DNA of 64,000 bases, taken from contig NZ_VMDU01000004.1 in the NCBI RefSeq assembly GCF_008271465.1, positions 62,001 through 126,000 of the forward strand. The letters are read 5' to 3'. The stretch's first letter is position 1; every line of letters starts with the position of its first letter. Position numbers and translations under genes: made by a program. Origin of the DNA: Tabrizicola flagellatus (GTDB taxonomy: Bacteria > Pseudomonadota > Alphaproteobacteria > Rhodobacterales > Rhodobacteraceae). Shown here in pieces: positions 39,459 through 48,758 of this stretch. The notes below the pieces were generated by a model. It worked only from the letters and a program-made list of their open reading frames with translations, searched no databases and was not told the origin of the DNA.

Positions 39459-40186
39459 GGCGATACTCCGATGATGGCACGGCCCCGGATCAGCAGCGCC
39501 AGATTGGCGGCAAGGTCGAGCCCCGGCACTGCCGAGGCGACGGCCTCGCCCAGCCTGTGCCCGGCCAGCAAGGCGGCGAGGAAGGCCCCTCCGCCGGGCG
39601 GCAGCGCCTCGGGTCGGGGGTCGAATTCGGGCCGCAGGATCAGGGCGTCCTCGGCCGCGGGACGCGGCGGCGGAGCGCCTTCATTGTTGGCCCGCCAGAT
39701 CGACACGATCGGCCAGGCCGACCGCACAAGGCGCAGCGCGGGCGCAAGGCACAGGCGCAGCTCGCCGAGGTCTTCGCCGATCAGCCGCTGGAAATCGGCT
39801 TCGGGCAGGGGCCGGCTGTCCGCCGCGTGATAGCTTTCGCGCATCGCCTGATCCAGCCGCGCCACGTCGGGCAGGTAACCCAGATGCGCCACCGGCGGGA
39901 AACGCTCCAGGAACTCCGGCATCTCGGCACCGTAGAGCATCAGCAGCCGCGACCGCGGCGGATGCGCGCGCAGGAACACCCCGGCCATGGCGGCAAAGAA
40001 CGTGTCCCCGACCAGCTTGCGCACCGTGGGAAAGCCCGCCTCCAGCGCGCGGGTCAGGGACAGGGCGACATTGTTGCGATAGACCGAGAAGCGTTTCGGG
40101 GCCGGCAGACCGTCGGGTCCGACAAGTCCGGGGGGGACCGCCGCGTCCGGGTCCAGCAGGGCCTGGGCAAAGGCGGACTGGCTCAT
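39455..40186 (-). CDS. bufC: DUF2063 partner protein of the MNIO enzyme (BufC)
   Basis: 243-residue protein with a DUF2063 (putative DNA-binding) N-terminal domain: [32 protein letters not shown] is the family block, followed by [32 protein letters not shown]. In bufferin-type operons this is the partner subunit that helps the MNIO enzyme recognise the precursor. ATG 40186 overlaps the bufB stop (ATGA); an upstream extension would lie inside bufB. Confidence 0.9.
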   Translation of the reverse strand: MSQSAFAQALLDPDAAVPPGLVGPDGLPAPKRFSVYRNNVALSLTRALEAGFPTVRKLVGDTFFAAMAGVFLRAHPPRSRLLMLYGAEMPEFLERFPPVAHLGYLPDVARLDQAMRESYHAADSRPLPEADFQRLIGEDLGELRLCLAPALRLVRSAWPIVSIWRANNEGAPPPRPAAEDALILRPEFDPRPEALPPGGGAFLAALLAGHRLGEAVASAVPGLDLAANLALLIRGRAIIGVSP

Positions 40187-41031
40187 GCGACCGGCTCCAG
40201 GATCCGGGCGGCGCGGGTGGCCTCGGCGGCCAGCACTGGCCACTCGGGCACGTCGTTGTCCCATTCGATCAGCGTCGGGATCGCGCCGGCCCGCCGGATC
40301 ACCCGCGCGAACAGCGACCAGACCGGATCGGCCACCTCGGCCCCGTGGCTGTCGATCAGCAAGGGCCGCCCCCTGTCGTCGCGGTCCTCGTCGTGGCCGC
40401 CCAGGTGGATCTCGCCCACCAGATGCAGCGGAAAAGCGTCCAGATAGGCCACCGGGTCACGGTTCTGGTTCGTGCCCGAGACATGAACGTTGTTGACATC
40501 GAGCAGCAGCCCGCAGCCCGTCCGCCGCGCGACCTCGGCCAGGAAATCGACCTCGTCCATCGCCGTCTCGGCAAAGGCGATGTAGGTCGAGGGGTTCTCC
40601 AGCAGCATCCGGCGCCCCAGAACCTCCTGCACCTCGTCCACATGATCGGCGACGCGGGCCAGGGTGGCTGCGGTGTAGGGCAAGGGCAGAAGATCGTTCA
40701 GATAGGCGCCGTCATGGGTGGACCAGGCCAGATGCTCGGAAAAGCTTGCGGGGTTCAGCCACTCGCACAGATGCTTCAGTCGCATCAGATGATCGCGGTC
40801 TAGCGGTCCCTCCCCGCCAATCGAGAGGCCCACCCCGTGGACCGAGATCGGAAAGCGTTCCGCGAGGTGCCGCAGTTGCGCCAGCGGACGCCCGCCCGCG
40901 CCCATGTAGTTCTCGGCATGCACTTCCAGCCAGCCGACCGGGCCGGGGTCGGCAAGGATCGCGGCGAAGTGCTGCGGCTTGTAGCCGACACCGGGTTTCG
41001 CGGGCAGTGCGGTCAGGCTCTGGTCAAGCAT
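40183..41031 (-). CDS. bufB: DUF692 multinuclear non-heme iron oxidase (BufB)
   Basis: 282-residue TIM-barrel enzyme of the MNIO/DUF692 family, which modifies Cys residues in RiPP precursors. Putative metal-site blocks: [55 protein letters not shown] and [15 protein letters not shown] precedes ATG 41031. It lies downstream of the precursor gene bufA, with a strong hairpin between them, and is coupled to bufC. The likely task is conversion of BufA cysteines to thiooxazole-type groups for copper binding. Confidence 0.92.
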   Translation of the reverse strand: MLDQSLTALPAKPGVGYKPQHFAAILADPGPVGWLEVHAENYMGAGGRPLAQLRHLAERFPISVHGVGLSIGGEGPLDRDHLMRLKHLCEWLNPASFSEHLAWSTHDGAYLNDLLPLPYTAATLARVADHVDEVQEVLGRRMLLENPSTYIAFAETAMDEVDFLAEVARRTGCGLLLDVNNVHVSGTNQNRDPVAYLDAFPLHLVGEIHLGGHDEDRDDRGRPLLIDSHGAEVADPVWSLFARVIRRAGAIPTLIEWDNDVPEWPVLAAEATRAARILEPVA

Positions 41032-41050
41032 GGTGTCCTCCAGGGAGATA

Positions 41051-41076
41051 CCCCTCCGGCAGATCGGCCGGAGGGG
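41051..41076 (-). terminator. Attenuator-like hairpin between bufA and bufB
   Basis: Perfect 10-bp stem CCCCTCCGGC / GCCGGAGGGG with a six-base loop, between the bufA stop (41086) and the bufB start (41031). There is no U-run after it on the transcribed strand. It would reduce readthrough or protect the 3' end of bufA mRNA, giving more precursor than enzyme. Confidence 0.75.
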
Positions 41077-41085
41077 CGAGGGGCG

Positions 41086-41388
41086 TCACGCCTTCGGCAG
41101 GTCGCGCTCCAGCGGCGTCAGCGAGCCCTTGCGTGCCATCCCGTCCATGCCCGCGGGCAGTTCCATCGTCTCGCAGGTGCCGGCCGGGACCAGCTTCCAG
41201 GCATTGCCCTGGTAGTCGACCTTCGAGGTTCCGGCGCAGGTGGTGCCTTCACCCGCCGCGCAGTCGTTCTGGCCGGCCAGCGCCACGCCGTAGCACTTCT
41301 CGTTTTCCTGGGCCGAGACGGCGCCCGCGACCGACAGGGCGGCAGCCAGCGCACCGGCGATGACCAGGGTGTTCGATTGACAGGACAT
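41086..41388 (-). CDS. bufA: Bufferin-type (DUF2282) RiPP precursor (BufA)
   Basis: 100-residue exported protein. The signal peptide covers about residues 1-26 ([19 protein letters not shown]). The mature part has four cysteines, Cys32 (KCYG), Cys43 (NDCAAG), Cys51 (TTCAGT) and Cys72 (AGTCET), with the DUF2282 blocks [15 protein letters not shown] and WKLVPAGTC. Members of this family (bufferins) carry MNIO-made Cys modifications and bind copper in the periplasm. A GGAGGAGGGA ribosome site precedes the ATG. It is the first gene of bufABCD; two CACG-N4-CGTG palindromes lie upstream. Confidence 0.9.
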   Translation of the reverse strand: MSCQSNTLVIAGALAAALSVAGAVSAQENEKCYGVALAGQNDCAAGEGTTCAGTSKVDYQGNAWKLVPAGTCETMELPAGMDGMARKGSLTPLERDLPKA

Positions 41389-41414
41389 GTGTGCAGTTCC
41401 CTCCTCCAGTGAGC

Positions 41415-41431
41415 GTCGCATCCCTTGCGAC
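41415..41431. promoter_or_regulatory. Inverted repeat in the bufA leader
   Basis: GTCGCA-TCCCT-TGCGAC, a perfect 6-bp inverted repeat 27-43 bp upstream of the bufA start codon. It could be an operator or a small 5' UTR hairpin. Confidence 0.45.
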
Positions 41432-41470
41432 TGCCAATGGGATAAGGGCAGGCTACGATCACAAGCGACC

Positions 41471-41497
41471 CACGGCGCCGTGAGGCACGGCATCGTG
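41471..41497. promoter_or_regulatory. Tandem CACG-N4-CGTG palindromes upstream of bufA
   Basis: CACGGCGCCGTG (41471-41482) and CACGGCATCGTG (41486-41497) are two copies of the same palindrome with centres 15 bp apart, 83-109 bp upstream of bufA. Same-face spacing of about one and a half turns and identical half-sites suggest an operator for a dimeric regulator of the bufferin operon. The regulator is not known. Confidence 0.55.
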
Positions 41498-41576
41498 ACA
41501 GGATGTCGCAGGCGCAGCGATGCCGAATGCCCCGACGGCCATCCGGGTCTTTTGAAATCAGATCAATGGCTTGCGG

Positions 41577-43523
41577 TCAACTACCGGCGGGCGGCAGCGC
41601 TTCCAGGCCGAAGGTCGCCACGGCTTGATCGAGGGAGATCGTTTCAGTCCGGGTCTCGCCCAGGCGGCGCATTGAAACAGTTCTCGCCTCGACCTCCTGC
41701 ATGCCCACCGCCAGGATCACGGGAACCTTGCCGACCGAATGTTCGCGGACCTTGTAATTGATCTTCTCGTTGCGCACGTCGGCCTCGGCGCGGACCCCGG
41801 CCTTGCGCAGCGCGGCCACCACCTCATGCACGAAGGGATCGGCGTCCGAGACGATCGAGGCCACCACCACCTGCCGCGGCGCGAGCCAGAAGGGGAGTTT
41901 TCCGGCGTAGTTCTCCAGCAGGATGCCGATGAAGCGTTCGAAGGAGCCGAGGACCGCGCGGTGCAGCATGACCGGGCGATGCTTCATCCCGTCCTCGCCG
42001 ACATATTCCGCATCCAGCCGGACCGGCAGGTTGAAGTCGGCCTGGAAGGTGCCGCACTGCCATTCGCGCCCGATGGCGTCGGTCAGCTTGAAGTCCAGCT
42101 TCGGGCCATAGAAGGCGCCATCGCCGGGGTTGATCTCGTAAGGCAACCCCAGCCCTTCGATGGCTTTCTGCAGTGCGTTCTCGGCCTTGTCCCAGATCTC
42201 GTCGCTGCCCACGCGGACATCGGGCCGGGTGGAGAGCTTGATGTCGAACTTGTCGAAGCCAAGGTCCTTGTAGACGCTGGACAGAAGCGAGATGAACCCC
42301 GCACATTCCTGCTCGATCTGGTCCTCGGTGCAGAAGATATGCGCGTCGTCCTGGGTAAAGCCGCGCACCCGCATCAGCCCGTGCATCGAGCCGCTCGACT
42401 CATACCGATGGCAGGACCCGAACTCCGCGAGCCTGAGCGGCAGGTCGCGGTAGCTCTTGAGGCCCTGGTTGAACACCTGCACATGGCAGGGGCAGTTCAT
42501 CGGCTTCAGCGCGTTGATGCGCTTTTCCTTGGCGCCTTCCTCGTCCACCTCGACGATGAACATGTTCTCGCGGTAGGCCTCCCAGTGGCCCGACTTCTCC
42601 CACAGGATGCGGTCCACGACCTGCGGCGTGCGGATCTCCCTGTAGCCGGCCTGGCGCAGGCGGCCGCGCATGTAATCCTCGAGCTGGCGGTAGATCGTCC
42701 AGCCGTTCGGATGCCAGAACACCATGCCGGGCGCTTCTTCCTGGAGGTGGAACAGCTCCATCTCGCGGCCCAGCTTGCGGTGGTCGCGCTTGGCGGCCTC
42801 TTCCAGCATCGTCAGATGCGCCTTCAGGTCGTCGCGGTTGCGGAAGGCCACGCCGTAGATGCGTTGCAACATGGGGCGGGACGCATCGCCCAGCCAGTAG
42901 GCCCCGGCGACATGGGTCAGCTTGAAGGCATCCGCAGGAACCTGGCCCGTGTGTTGCAAATGCGGACCGCGGCACAGGTCCTGCCAGTCCCCGTGCCAGT
43001 ACATGCGGATGTCCTCGCCCTCGGGGATCCGGTCCAGCAGTTCCAGCTTGAAGGGCTCGCCCCGGCCCCGGTAGTATTCGACGGCGCGGGCGCGGTCCCA
43101 GACCTCGGTCCGCACCGGATCGCGCGCGTTGATGATCTGCTTCATCCGCGCCTCGATCGCACCCAGATCCTCGGGCGTGAACGGCTCTTCCCGGTCGAAG
43201 TCATAGAACCAGCCCTGGTCCCTGACCGGCCCGATCGTGACCTTCACGTCCGGCCAGAGCTCCTGCACCGCACGGGCCATGATGTGGGCCAGGTCGTGCC
43301 GGATCAGCTCCAGCGCCGGGGCCTCGTCCTTCATCGTGTTGAGGCTGATCGTCGCGTCGCGCGTGATCGGCCATTGCAGATCCCAGTGCTTGCCATCCAC
43401 CATCGCCGAGATCGAGGCCTTGGCCAGCGAGGGCGCGATCGACGCCGCCACCTGAGCAGGCGTCACCCCCGCGTCATAGACACGCTTGTTGCCGTCGGGA
43501 AATGTCAGGGAAATCTGGGCCAT
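41577..43523 (-). CDS. thrS: Threonyl-tRNA synthetase
   Basis: Class II aminoacyl-tRNA synthetase (648 residues, normal). An N-terminal TGS domain ([19 protein letters not shown]) is followed by the editing domain and the catalytic core with [28 protein letters not shown]. Motif 3 is in [21 protein letters not shown], and the C-terminal anticodon-binding domain is last. ATG 43523 is chosen because the TGS domain starts there. I see no T-box-like leader in the 164 bp upstream. Confidence 0.97.
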   Translation of the reverse strand: MAQISLTFPDGNKRVYDAGVTPAQVAASIAPSLAKASISAMVDGKHWDLQWPITRDATISLNTMKDEAPALELIRHDLAHIMARAVQELWPDVKVTIGPVRDQGWFYDFDREEPFTPEDLGAIEARMKQIINARDPVRTEVWDRARAVEYYRGRGEPFKLELLDRIPEGEDIRMYWHGDWQDLCRGPHLQHTGQVPADAFKLTHVAGAYWLGDASRPMLQRIYGVAFRNRDDLKAHLTMLEEAAKRDHRKLGREMELFHLQEEAPGMVFWHPNGWTIYRQLEDYMRGRLRQAGYREIRTPQVVDRILWEKSGHWEAYRENMFIVEVDEEGAKEKRINALKPMNCPCHVQVFNQGLKSYRDLPLRLAEFGSCHRYESSGSMHGLMRVRGFTQDDAHIFCTEDQIEQECAGFISLLSSVYKDLGFDKFDIKLSTRPDVRVGSDEIWDKAENALQKAIEGLGLPYEINPGDGAFYGPKLDFKLTDAIGREWQCGTFQADFNLPVRLDAEYVGEDGMKHRPVMLHRAVLGSFERFIGILLENYAGKLPFWLAPRQVVVASIVSDADPFVHEVVAALRKAGVRAEADVRNEKINYKVREHSVGKVPVILAVGMQEVEARTVSMRRLGETRTETISLDQAVATFGLEALPPAGS

Positions 43524-43687
43524 CGGCCTGCTCCTCGTCGGTTTGGCGCCCACGAAACGCCCGGTTGCGGGTTGTATCGGGCGCCGTCTTGCCCCTGGCC
43601 GCGCTGCAAGTCAAGCCATGCGCGGTTCTTCGCCCGCCGGATGCGGCAACACTGACCAAAGCTGCCTGGGCCTGCTATCTTCTGCCC

Positions 43688-44485
43688 ATGACAACTTTTC
43701 TCACCACCCCGCAGGGCCGTCACATCGCCTATAGCCACACGCCCGGCCGCGGTCCCGGCGTGGTGTTCCTCGGCGGGTTCCGATCCGACATGACCGGCAC
43801 CAAGGCGCTGCACCTGCAGGCCTGGGCCGAGGCCACGGGGCGCTCCTTCCTGCGCTTCGACTATTCGGGCCATGGCGCCTCGCATGGGGCCTTCGTCGAT
43901 GGCGCGATCTCGGACTGGCGCGAGGACGCGGCGGCGGTGATCGAGGTGCTGACCGAGGGGCCGCAGATCCTGGTCGGGTCGTCCATGGGCGGCTGGATCG
44001 CGCTTCTGCTGGCGCGCGACATGCCGGATCGGGTTGGCGGCTTCGTCGGCATCGCCGCGGCGCCCGACTTCACCGAGCGGATGTGGGAGGCCGAATTCAC
44101 CCTGGCCGAGCGGACCGCCCTGCTGGAAGAGGGCGTATTCCTGCGGCCCTCCGACTATTCCGACGACCCCTACCCGATCACCCTGCGCCTGATCGAGGAC
44201 GGCCGGCAGAACCTGGTGATGAACGGACCGCTGCCTCTGCACATGCCGGTCCGCCTCTTGCAGGGCAGCGCAGATGCCGATGTGCCGCCTGCGGTGGCGA
44301 TCCAGCTTTTCCACCAGATCGCCAGCCCCGACCTGCGGCTGACCCTGGTCAAGGATGCCGACCACCGGTTTTCCAGCCCTGCCTGCCTGGCCATGATCAC
44401 CGACGCGGTCGAGGACGTGATCCTCGCCCGCGAGGCATTGCCCGTGGAGGATGCGGCGGGCTTGCAGGTATCGAACCTTCGCTGA
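43688..44485 (+). CDS. Alpha/beta hydrolase (ABHD10/thioesterase-like)
   Basis: 265-residue serine hydrolase. The nucleophile elbow is GSSMGGW, the acid is probably the Asp in GSADADVPP and the His is in KDADHRFSSP. Overall it resembles bacterial relatives of ABHD10 acyl-protein thioesterase, judging from GGFRSDMTGTKALHL and FDYSGHGAS. The substrate is unknown. ATG 43688 is preferred; the longer open frame overlaps thrS leader sequence. Confidence 0.85.
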   Translation: MTTFLTTPQGRHIAYSHTPGRGPGVVFLGGFRSDMTGTKALHLQAWAEATGRSFLRFDYSGHGASHGAFVDGAISDWREDAAAVIEVLTEGPQILVGSSMGGWIALLLARDMPDRVGGFVGIAAAPDFTERMWEAEFTLAERTALLEEGVFLRPSDYSDDPYPITLRLIEDGRQNLVMNGPLPLHMPVRLLQGSADADVPPAVAIQLFHQIASPDLRLTLVKDADHRFSSPACLAMITDAVEDVILAREALPVEDAAGLQVSNLR

Positions 44486-44524
44486 TGTGACCTTTCCGCC
44501 AGTCTTGCGAAAGTTGGATGGAAA

Positions 44525-44540
44525 CTGGATTTGAATCCAG
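44525..44540. other. Short perfect hairpin between the two hydrolase genes
   Basis: CTGGATT-TG-AATCCAG, a 7-bp stem in the 129-bp spacer 44486-44614. A second imperfect stem, CTTTCCGC / GCGAAAG, lies at 44492-44513. There is no U-run and no recognisable RNA family; I see nothing else in the spacer. Confidence 0.35.
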
Positions 44541-44614
44541 AGCCTTGTGGGTTACCGTTCACGAAAGACCAGGAACAGCCGCTTGCAGAAACCCTGCGTT
44601 GAAGGCCCGCGCCC

Positions 44615-45364
44615 GTGAACATGCTCGTCCTGCGAGACCCGACCCCTCCCGAACCGCTGGTGCTGATCCCCGGCTTCATGGCCGATGCCCGAAGCTTCAT
44701 GCCGCAGCTTGCCCGGCTGGGGGCGGACCGGCAGGTGATCCTGCTGGGTCCGGGTCTCGGCGACAGTCTCGAGAAGATCGTCGCCGAACATGCCCCGCAC
44801 CTGCCGCCGCGCTTTGCCGTGGTGGCGCATGGCCTCGGCGGCAACATCGCCATCGAGATCCTGCGCAAGCGTCCCGGTGCCGTGACCCGCATCGCGCTCA
44901 TCTCGACCGATCCGCTGCCGGAACCGCCTCAGCTCGCCGCGCAGCAGGAGGCCCTGCTGGTGGCGGCCAAGACCGGGCATCTGCGGGCCTGCATCGCCCA
45001 GATGCTGCCGGCGACGGCGCTGCACGATGCGCCCTGGCGCGACGAGGTGATGGCCCTGGTCATGGACATGGCCGAAACCCTGGGCCCCAGGCAGTTCCAG
45101 CGCCACCTGCGCGTGCTTCAGCGCCGGCCCGACCAGCAGAAGACGCTGCGCAAGGCCAACATCCCGACGCTGATCCTTACCGGCGCCAGCGACACGCTGA
45201 TTCCCCGTCGCCGGGCCGAGTTCCTGGCCGCGATGATGCCGCAGGGCTGCCTGGAGATCATCCCCGAGGCCGGTCACATGCCACAGCTGGAACAGCCCGA
45301 GGCGGTGACTAAGGTGCTTGAAACCTTCCTCGCGGGACGCCTGCCCACGCTGATGCTGAAGTAG
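44615..45364 (+). CDS. Alpha/beta hydrolase-fold protein lacking the nucleophile Ser
   Basis: 249-residue protein with the alpha/beta hydrolase layout: LVLIPGFMADARSFMPQL at the oxyanion side, Asp in TGASDTLIP and His in PEAGHMPQLEQPE. The usual GHSMGG elbow reads AHGLGGN, so the catalytic Ser is Gly (codon GGC, one transition from AGC). It is probably inactive as a serine hydrolase or has a changed role. GTG 44615 is chosen because GAAGG lies nine bases upstream; ATG 44621 is possible. Convergent with phaZ. Confidence 0.82.
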   Translation: MNMLVLRDPTPPEPLVLIPGFMADARSFMPQLARLGADRQVILLGPGLGDSLEKIVAEHAPHLPPRFAVVAHGLGGNIAIEILRKRPGAVTRIALISTDPLPEPPQLAAQQEALLVAAKTGHLRACIAQMLPATALHDAPWRDEVMALVMDMAETLGPRQFQRHLRVLQRRPDQQKTLRKANIPTLILTGASDTLIPRRRAEFLAAMMPQGCLEIIPEAGHMPQLEQPEAVTKVLETFLAGRLPTLMLK

Positions 45365-45448
45365 CCTCGTCAAGCATGTCATGCAGGCGTCGGAGCCGCG
45401 CCCCCACGCGAGGAGTGCGCGAAGTGCTCGACGAGCCCAGCCTCGCGG

Positions 45449-46717
45449 CTACTGCGCCGACGCCAGCGCGATCTTGGCCTTGGGCGTGCCGGCCGCCCGG
45501 TCGATGAAGTTCAGGACCAGCGGACGGATGTTCAACCGCCAGCTCTTGCCCGCGAAGATGCCGTAGTGGCCCGCGCCCGGCTCCACATGGTGGCCCTTCT
45601 TGTCGTCGGACAGTCCCGTCAGCAGCTTCAGCGCCGCAACGCATTGACCAGGCGCCGAGATATCGTCGTTCGCGCCCTCGACCGTCATCACCGACACACT
45701 GGTAATCGCCCCCATGTCCACCTTGCGACCGGCCACGGCAAAGTCGTTCCGGGCGATCTCGCGCTTCTTGAAGATGCGTTCGACGGTCGAAAGGTAGAAT
45801 TCCGCGGTCATATCCATGACTGCCAGATATTCGTCGTAGAACCGGTTGTGCGCGTCGTGGTCCGACGCCTCGCCCTGCGCGACGCGGAAGATCTGCTGGA
45901 CGAAAGCCTTGCCATGGCGTTCGGCGTTCATCGCCATGAAACTTTGCAGCTGCAAAAGCCCCGGATAGACCAGCCGCCCCGCGCCCTTGTACTTGAAGCC
46001 GACGCGCTGGATCGCGATGTGTTCAAGCTGGCCCATCGTCACACGGCGGCCGAAGTCGGTCACCTCGGTCGCCGCCGCATCGGGATCGACCGGCCCGCCG
46101 ATCAGGACCAGCGACCGCGGCTGCGCCTCGGGATGCTCGGCGGCAAGATAGGCCGTCGCGGCGAGCGTAAGCGGCGCGGGCTGGCAGATCGCGATCACAT
46201 GCGTGTCCGGCCCCAGAACCTTCATGAATTCCGCAAGATAGAGCGTGTAATCCTCGATGTCGAACTTGCCGGCCGAGACCGGAATGTCGCGGGCGTTGTG
46301 CCAGTCGGTGACATAGACATCGGCATCGGGCAACAGCGAGGCGACCGTGGACCGCAACAGCGTGGCATAATGCCCCGACATCGGCGCGACCAGGAGCACC
46401 TTGCGCGGCATGGGCGCGCGGCGGCGGACGAAGAACTGCACCAGGTCGCCGAAGGGTTTCTGCACCACCGGGTTCACATCGACCAGGTGATCCTGGCCAT
46501 CGGGCCCGACGATCGACCGGATCCCCCAGTCGGGCTTGGCCACCATCCGACCGAACGTGCGCTCGGTCACCTCGCCCCAGGCGGCCATCAGCGGCAGGAC
46601 CGGGTTCAGCGACATGGCGAAGGCCGGGTAACTGGCAAAGGCCCTGGCGGTCGCGCCCAGCCACTCATTCGTGTTGCGGGCGCTTTCCATCAGGTCATAG
46701 GTGTACATATACTTCAT
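45449..46717 (-). CDS. phaZ: Intracellular polyhydroxybutyrate depolymerase PhaZ
   Basis: Mobilises stored PHB granules. It belongs to the intracellular depolymerase family (422 residues) that uses a Cys nucleophile, seen in VIAICQPAPLTLAA. Further blocks are MSGHYATLLRSTV, YVTDWHNARDIPVSAGKFDIEDY and the C-terminal His in EPGAGHYGIFAGKSWR. ATG 46717 has AGGAG at good spacing; ATG 46720 is one codon earlier. Divergent from phaC across ~84 bp. Confidence 0.95.
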   Translation of the reverse strand: MKYMYTYDLMESARNTNEWLGATARAFASYPAFAMSLNPVLPLMAAWGEVTERTFGRMVAKPDWGIRSIVGPDGQDHLVDVNPVVQKPFGDLVQFFVRRRAPMPRKVLLVAPMSGHYATLLRSTVASLLPDADVYVTDWHNARDIPVSAGKFDIEDYTLYLAEFMKVLGPDTHVIAICQPAPLTLAATAYLAAEHPEAQPRSLVLIGGPVDPDAAATEVTDFGRRVTMGQLEHIAIQRVGFKYKGAGRLVYPGLLQLQSFMAMNAERHGKAFVQQIFRVAQGEASDHDAHNRFYDEYLAVMDMTAEFYLSTVERIFKKREIARNDFAVAGRKVDMGAITSVSVMTVEGANDDISAPGQCVAALKLLTGLSDDKKGHHVEPGAGHYGIFAGKSWRLNIRPLVLNFIDRAAGTPKAKIALASAQ

Positions 46718-46801
46718 CATGTCTCCTTGCCCCGGTCGGTCGGATGTCGCATGGCGGGCAGGGACGACCGCAATGCTGCACAGCGGCGACGATAAGGGGG
46801 A

Positions 46802-48601
46802 ATGGTTAGCATGACAACAGAAGACAACACCCCCCCGACCAATGAACGAGCCGAGCGGTTGCAAGCCAACCTCGAAAAGCTTGAGGAATTGTCAAAGCGC
46901 CTCACCGCCGCGCTGACCCATCGCCGGACGGTCGATCCCTCGCTGAACGGCCCCGCGCCCGACGTCTACATGAAGGCCGCCGCCGCCTGGTTCGCCGGGC
47001 TGGTCTCGAATCCGGCGAAGGTGGTCGAGCACCAGGTCAACTACTGGGGCAAGACGCTGAAGCATTATCTCGAGGCGCAGCAGGTGCTTGCCAAGGGCGA
47101 GTTCAAGGCCCCCCCCGATCCGAACCCCAAGGACCGCCGCTTCCAGAACCCCCTGTGGGAGACGCATCCCTTCTTCAACTACCTCAAGCAGCAGTACCAG
47201 TTGAACGTCGAGGCAATCTCGACGGCCGTCGGCGACATGGAGACGCTTTCCCCCGAGGATCGCCGCCGGGTGGAGTATTTCACGAGACAGATCGTTGACA
47301 TGTTCAGCCCGACGAACTTTCTCGGCACCAATCCCGAGGCGCTGGAAAGGGCGGTCGAGACCGACGGCGAAAGCCTGGTTCAGGGCCTGGAGAATCTGGT
47401 CCGCGACATCGAGGCCAACCAGGGGGAACTGCTGGTCACGCTCGCCGACAAGGAGGCGTTTCACGTCGGCCAGAACATCGCCACCACGCCGGGCGCGGTC
47501 GTCTATCGCAACCGGATGCTGGAACTGATCCAGTACGAGCCCACGACCGAAAAGGTCCACAAGACACCTTTGCTGATCTTCCCGCCCTGGATCAACAAGT
47601 TCTACATCATGGACCTCAAGCCCCAGAACTCGCTGATCAAGTGGATCGTGGACCAGGGCTTCACCCTGTTCGTCGTGTCCTGGGTCAATCCCGATGCGAG
47701 CTACGCCGGGACGGGCATGGACGACTACATCCGGGACGGCTACCTCCGCGCCATGGCCGAGGTGCGCCGGATCACCGGCGAAAAGCAGATCAATGCCGTC
47801 GGCTACTGCATCGCCGGCACCACCCTGGGCCTGACGCTGGCGCACCTGCACAAGGCGGGTGACGACAGCATCAAGACCGCTACTTTCTTCACCACGCTGA
47901 CCGACTTCTCCGACCCTGGAGAGGTGGGCGTGTTCCTGAACGACGATTTCGTGGACGGGATCGAGCGCCAGACCGCGAATGACGGAATCCTGTCCAAGTT
48001 CTTCATGAGCCGAACCTTCAGCTTCCTGCGCTCGAATGACCTGATCTACACCCCCGCCATCAAGTCCTACATGCTGGGCGAGGCGCCGCCGGCCTTCGAC
48101 CTGCTGTTCTGGAACGGCGACGGCACCAACCTGCCGGCGAAGATGGCCGTGGAATACCTGCGCGGCCTCTGCCAGCAGGATGGCTTTGCGAAGGGCGAGT
48201 TCAAGGTATTCGGCCGCCCGGTCAGCCTGTCCGACATCACCCTGCCGATCTGCGCCGTCGCCTGCGAGACGGACCACATCGCCCATTGGCGGGGCAGCTT
48301 CAACGGCATCAAGCAGATGGGCTCGAAGGACAAGACCTTCATCCTTTCCGAATCGGGCCACATAGCCGGGATCATCAATCCGCCGTCCAAGGACAAGTAT
48401 GGCCATTACACCAACGACGGCCCCGTGGCAGGAGATCCGGATGCCTGGCTGAAGGGCGCCACCTTCCACAAGGGCAGCTGGTGGCCGCGTTGGCGGGCTT
48501 GGCTGGCGGGGCACTCCGGTCCCCTGGTCAAGGCGCGGATTCCTGCCGATTCGCTTTGCCCTGCGCCCGGAACCTATGTGGTGGCGACCCCCGCCTCCTG
48601 A
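46802..48601 (+). CDS. phaC: Class I poly(3-hydroxyalkanoate) synthase PhaC
   Basis: Polymerises hydroxyacyl-CoA to PHB at the granule surface. The lipase-like box is GYCIAGT with catalytic Cys, and the His is in LSESGHIAGIINPP. The Asp lies in ACETDHIAHWRGSFNG. Length is 599 residues. ATG 46802 follows AAGGGGGA; ATG 46811 would remove three residues. phaP and phaR follow in the same direction and phaZ is divergent, the usual Rhodobacter/Paracoccus PHA locus. Confidence 0.96.
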   Translation: MVSMTTEDNTPPTNERAERLQANLEKLEELSKRLTAALTHRRTVDPSLNGPAPDVYMKAAAAWFAGLVSNPAKVVEHQVNYWGKTLKHYLEAQQVLAKGEFKAPPDPNPKDRRFQNPLWETHPFFNYLKQQYQLNVEAISTAVGDMETLSPEDRRRVEYFTRQIVDMFSPTNFLGTNPEALERAVETDGESLVQGLENLVRDIEANQGELLVTLADKEAFHVGQNIATTPGAVVYRNRMLELIQYEPTTEKVHKTPLLIFPPWINKFYIMDLKPQNSLIKWIVDQGFTLFVVSWVNPDASYAGTGMDDYIRDGYLRAMAEVRRITGEKQINAVGYCIAGTTLGLTLAHLHKAGDDSIKTATFFTTLTDFSDPGEVGVFLNDDFVDGIERQTANDGILSKFFMSRTFSFLRSNDLIYTPAIKSYMLGEAPPAFDLLFWNGDGTNLPAKMAVEYLRGLCQQDGFAKGEFKVFGRPVSLSDITLPICAVACETDHIAHWRGSFNGIKQMGSKDKTFILSESGHIAGIINPPSKDKYGHYTNDGPVAGDPDAWLKGATFHKGSWWPRWRAWLAGHSGPLVKARIPADSLCPAPGTYVVATPAS

Positions 48602-48649
48602 CATTTCAGCCGATTTCCGCAGGGTTAAGCAGAGCAACCTGCAGTTTTG

Positions 48650-48689
48650 CTGCATCGCAGAAAAAGACTTGAAATGCTGCGCCGCAGCA
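48650..48689. promoter_or_regulatory. PhaR-type TGC palindromes upstream of phaP
   Basis: CTGC-ATC-GCAG (48650-48660) and TGCTGCG-C-CGCAGCA (48675-48689), 70-109 bp before the phaP ATG. PhaR of Paracoccus and Rhodobacter binds CTGC-N3/4-GCAG-type sites in phaP promoters. Both sites match, and phaR lies just downstream. Confidence 0.75.
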
Positions 48690-48758
48690 TCTATATGTCT
48701 GTCATCAAGCCGGGGTAGCATCCCCGATACCGATAACCCCTCAGATCGGAGTGATCAG

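Noticed and set aside
41552-41566. FNR-like TTGAA/ATCAA sequence after thrS
   Set aside because: The half-sites are separated by five bases instead of four, and the site lies downstream of thrS, not in an evident promoter.
43524-43687. Possible T-box or other leader upstream of thrS
   Set aside because: No T-box core sequence or terminator-antiterminator pair is visible, and T-boxes are not expected in this group.
44521-44560. tRNA-like stretch with GGATTTGAATCCAG
   Set aside because: It forms only one short stem; no cloverleaf, no CCA end and no T-loop consensus could be assembled.
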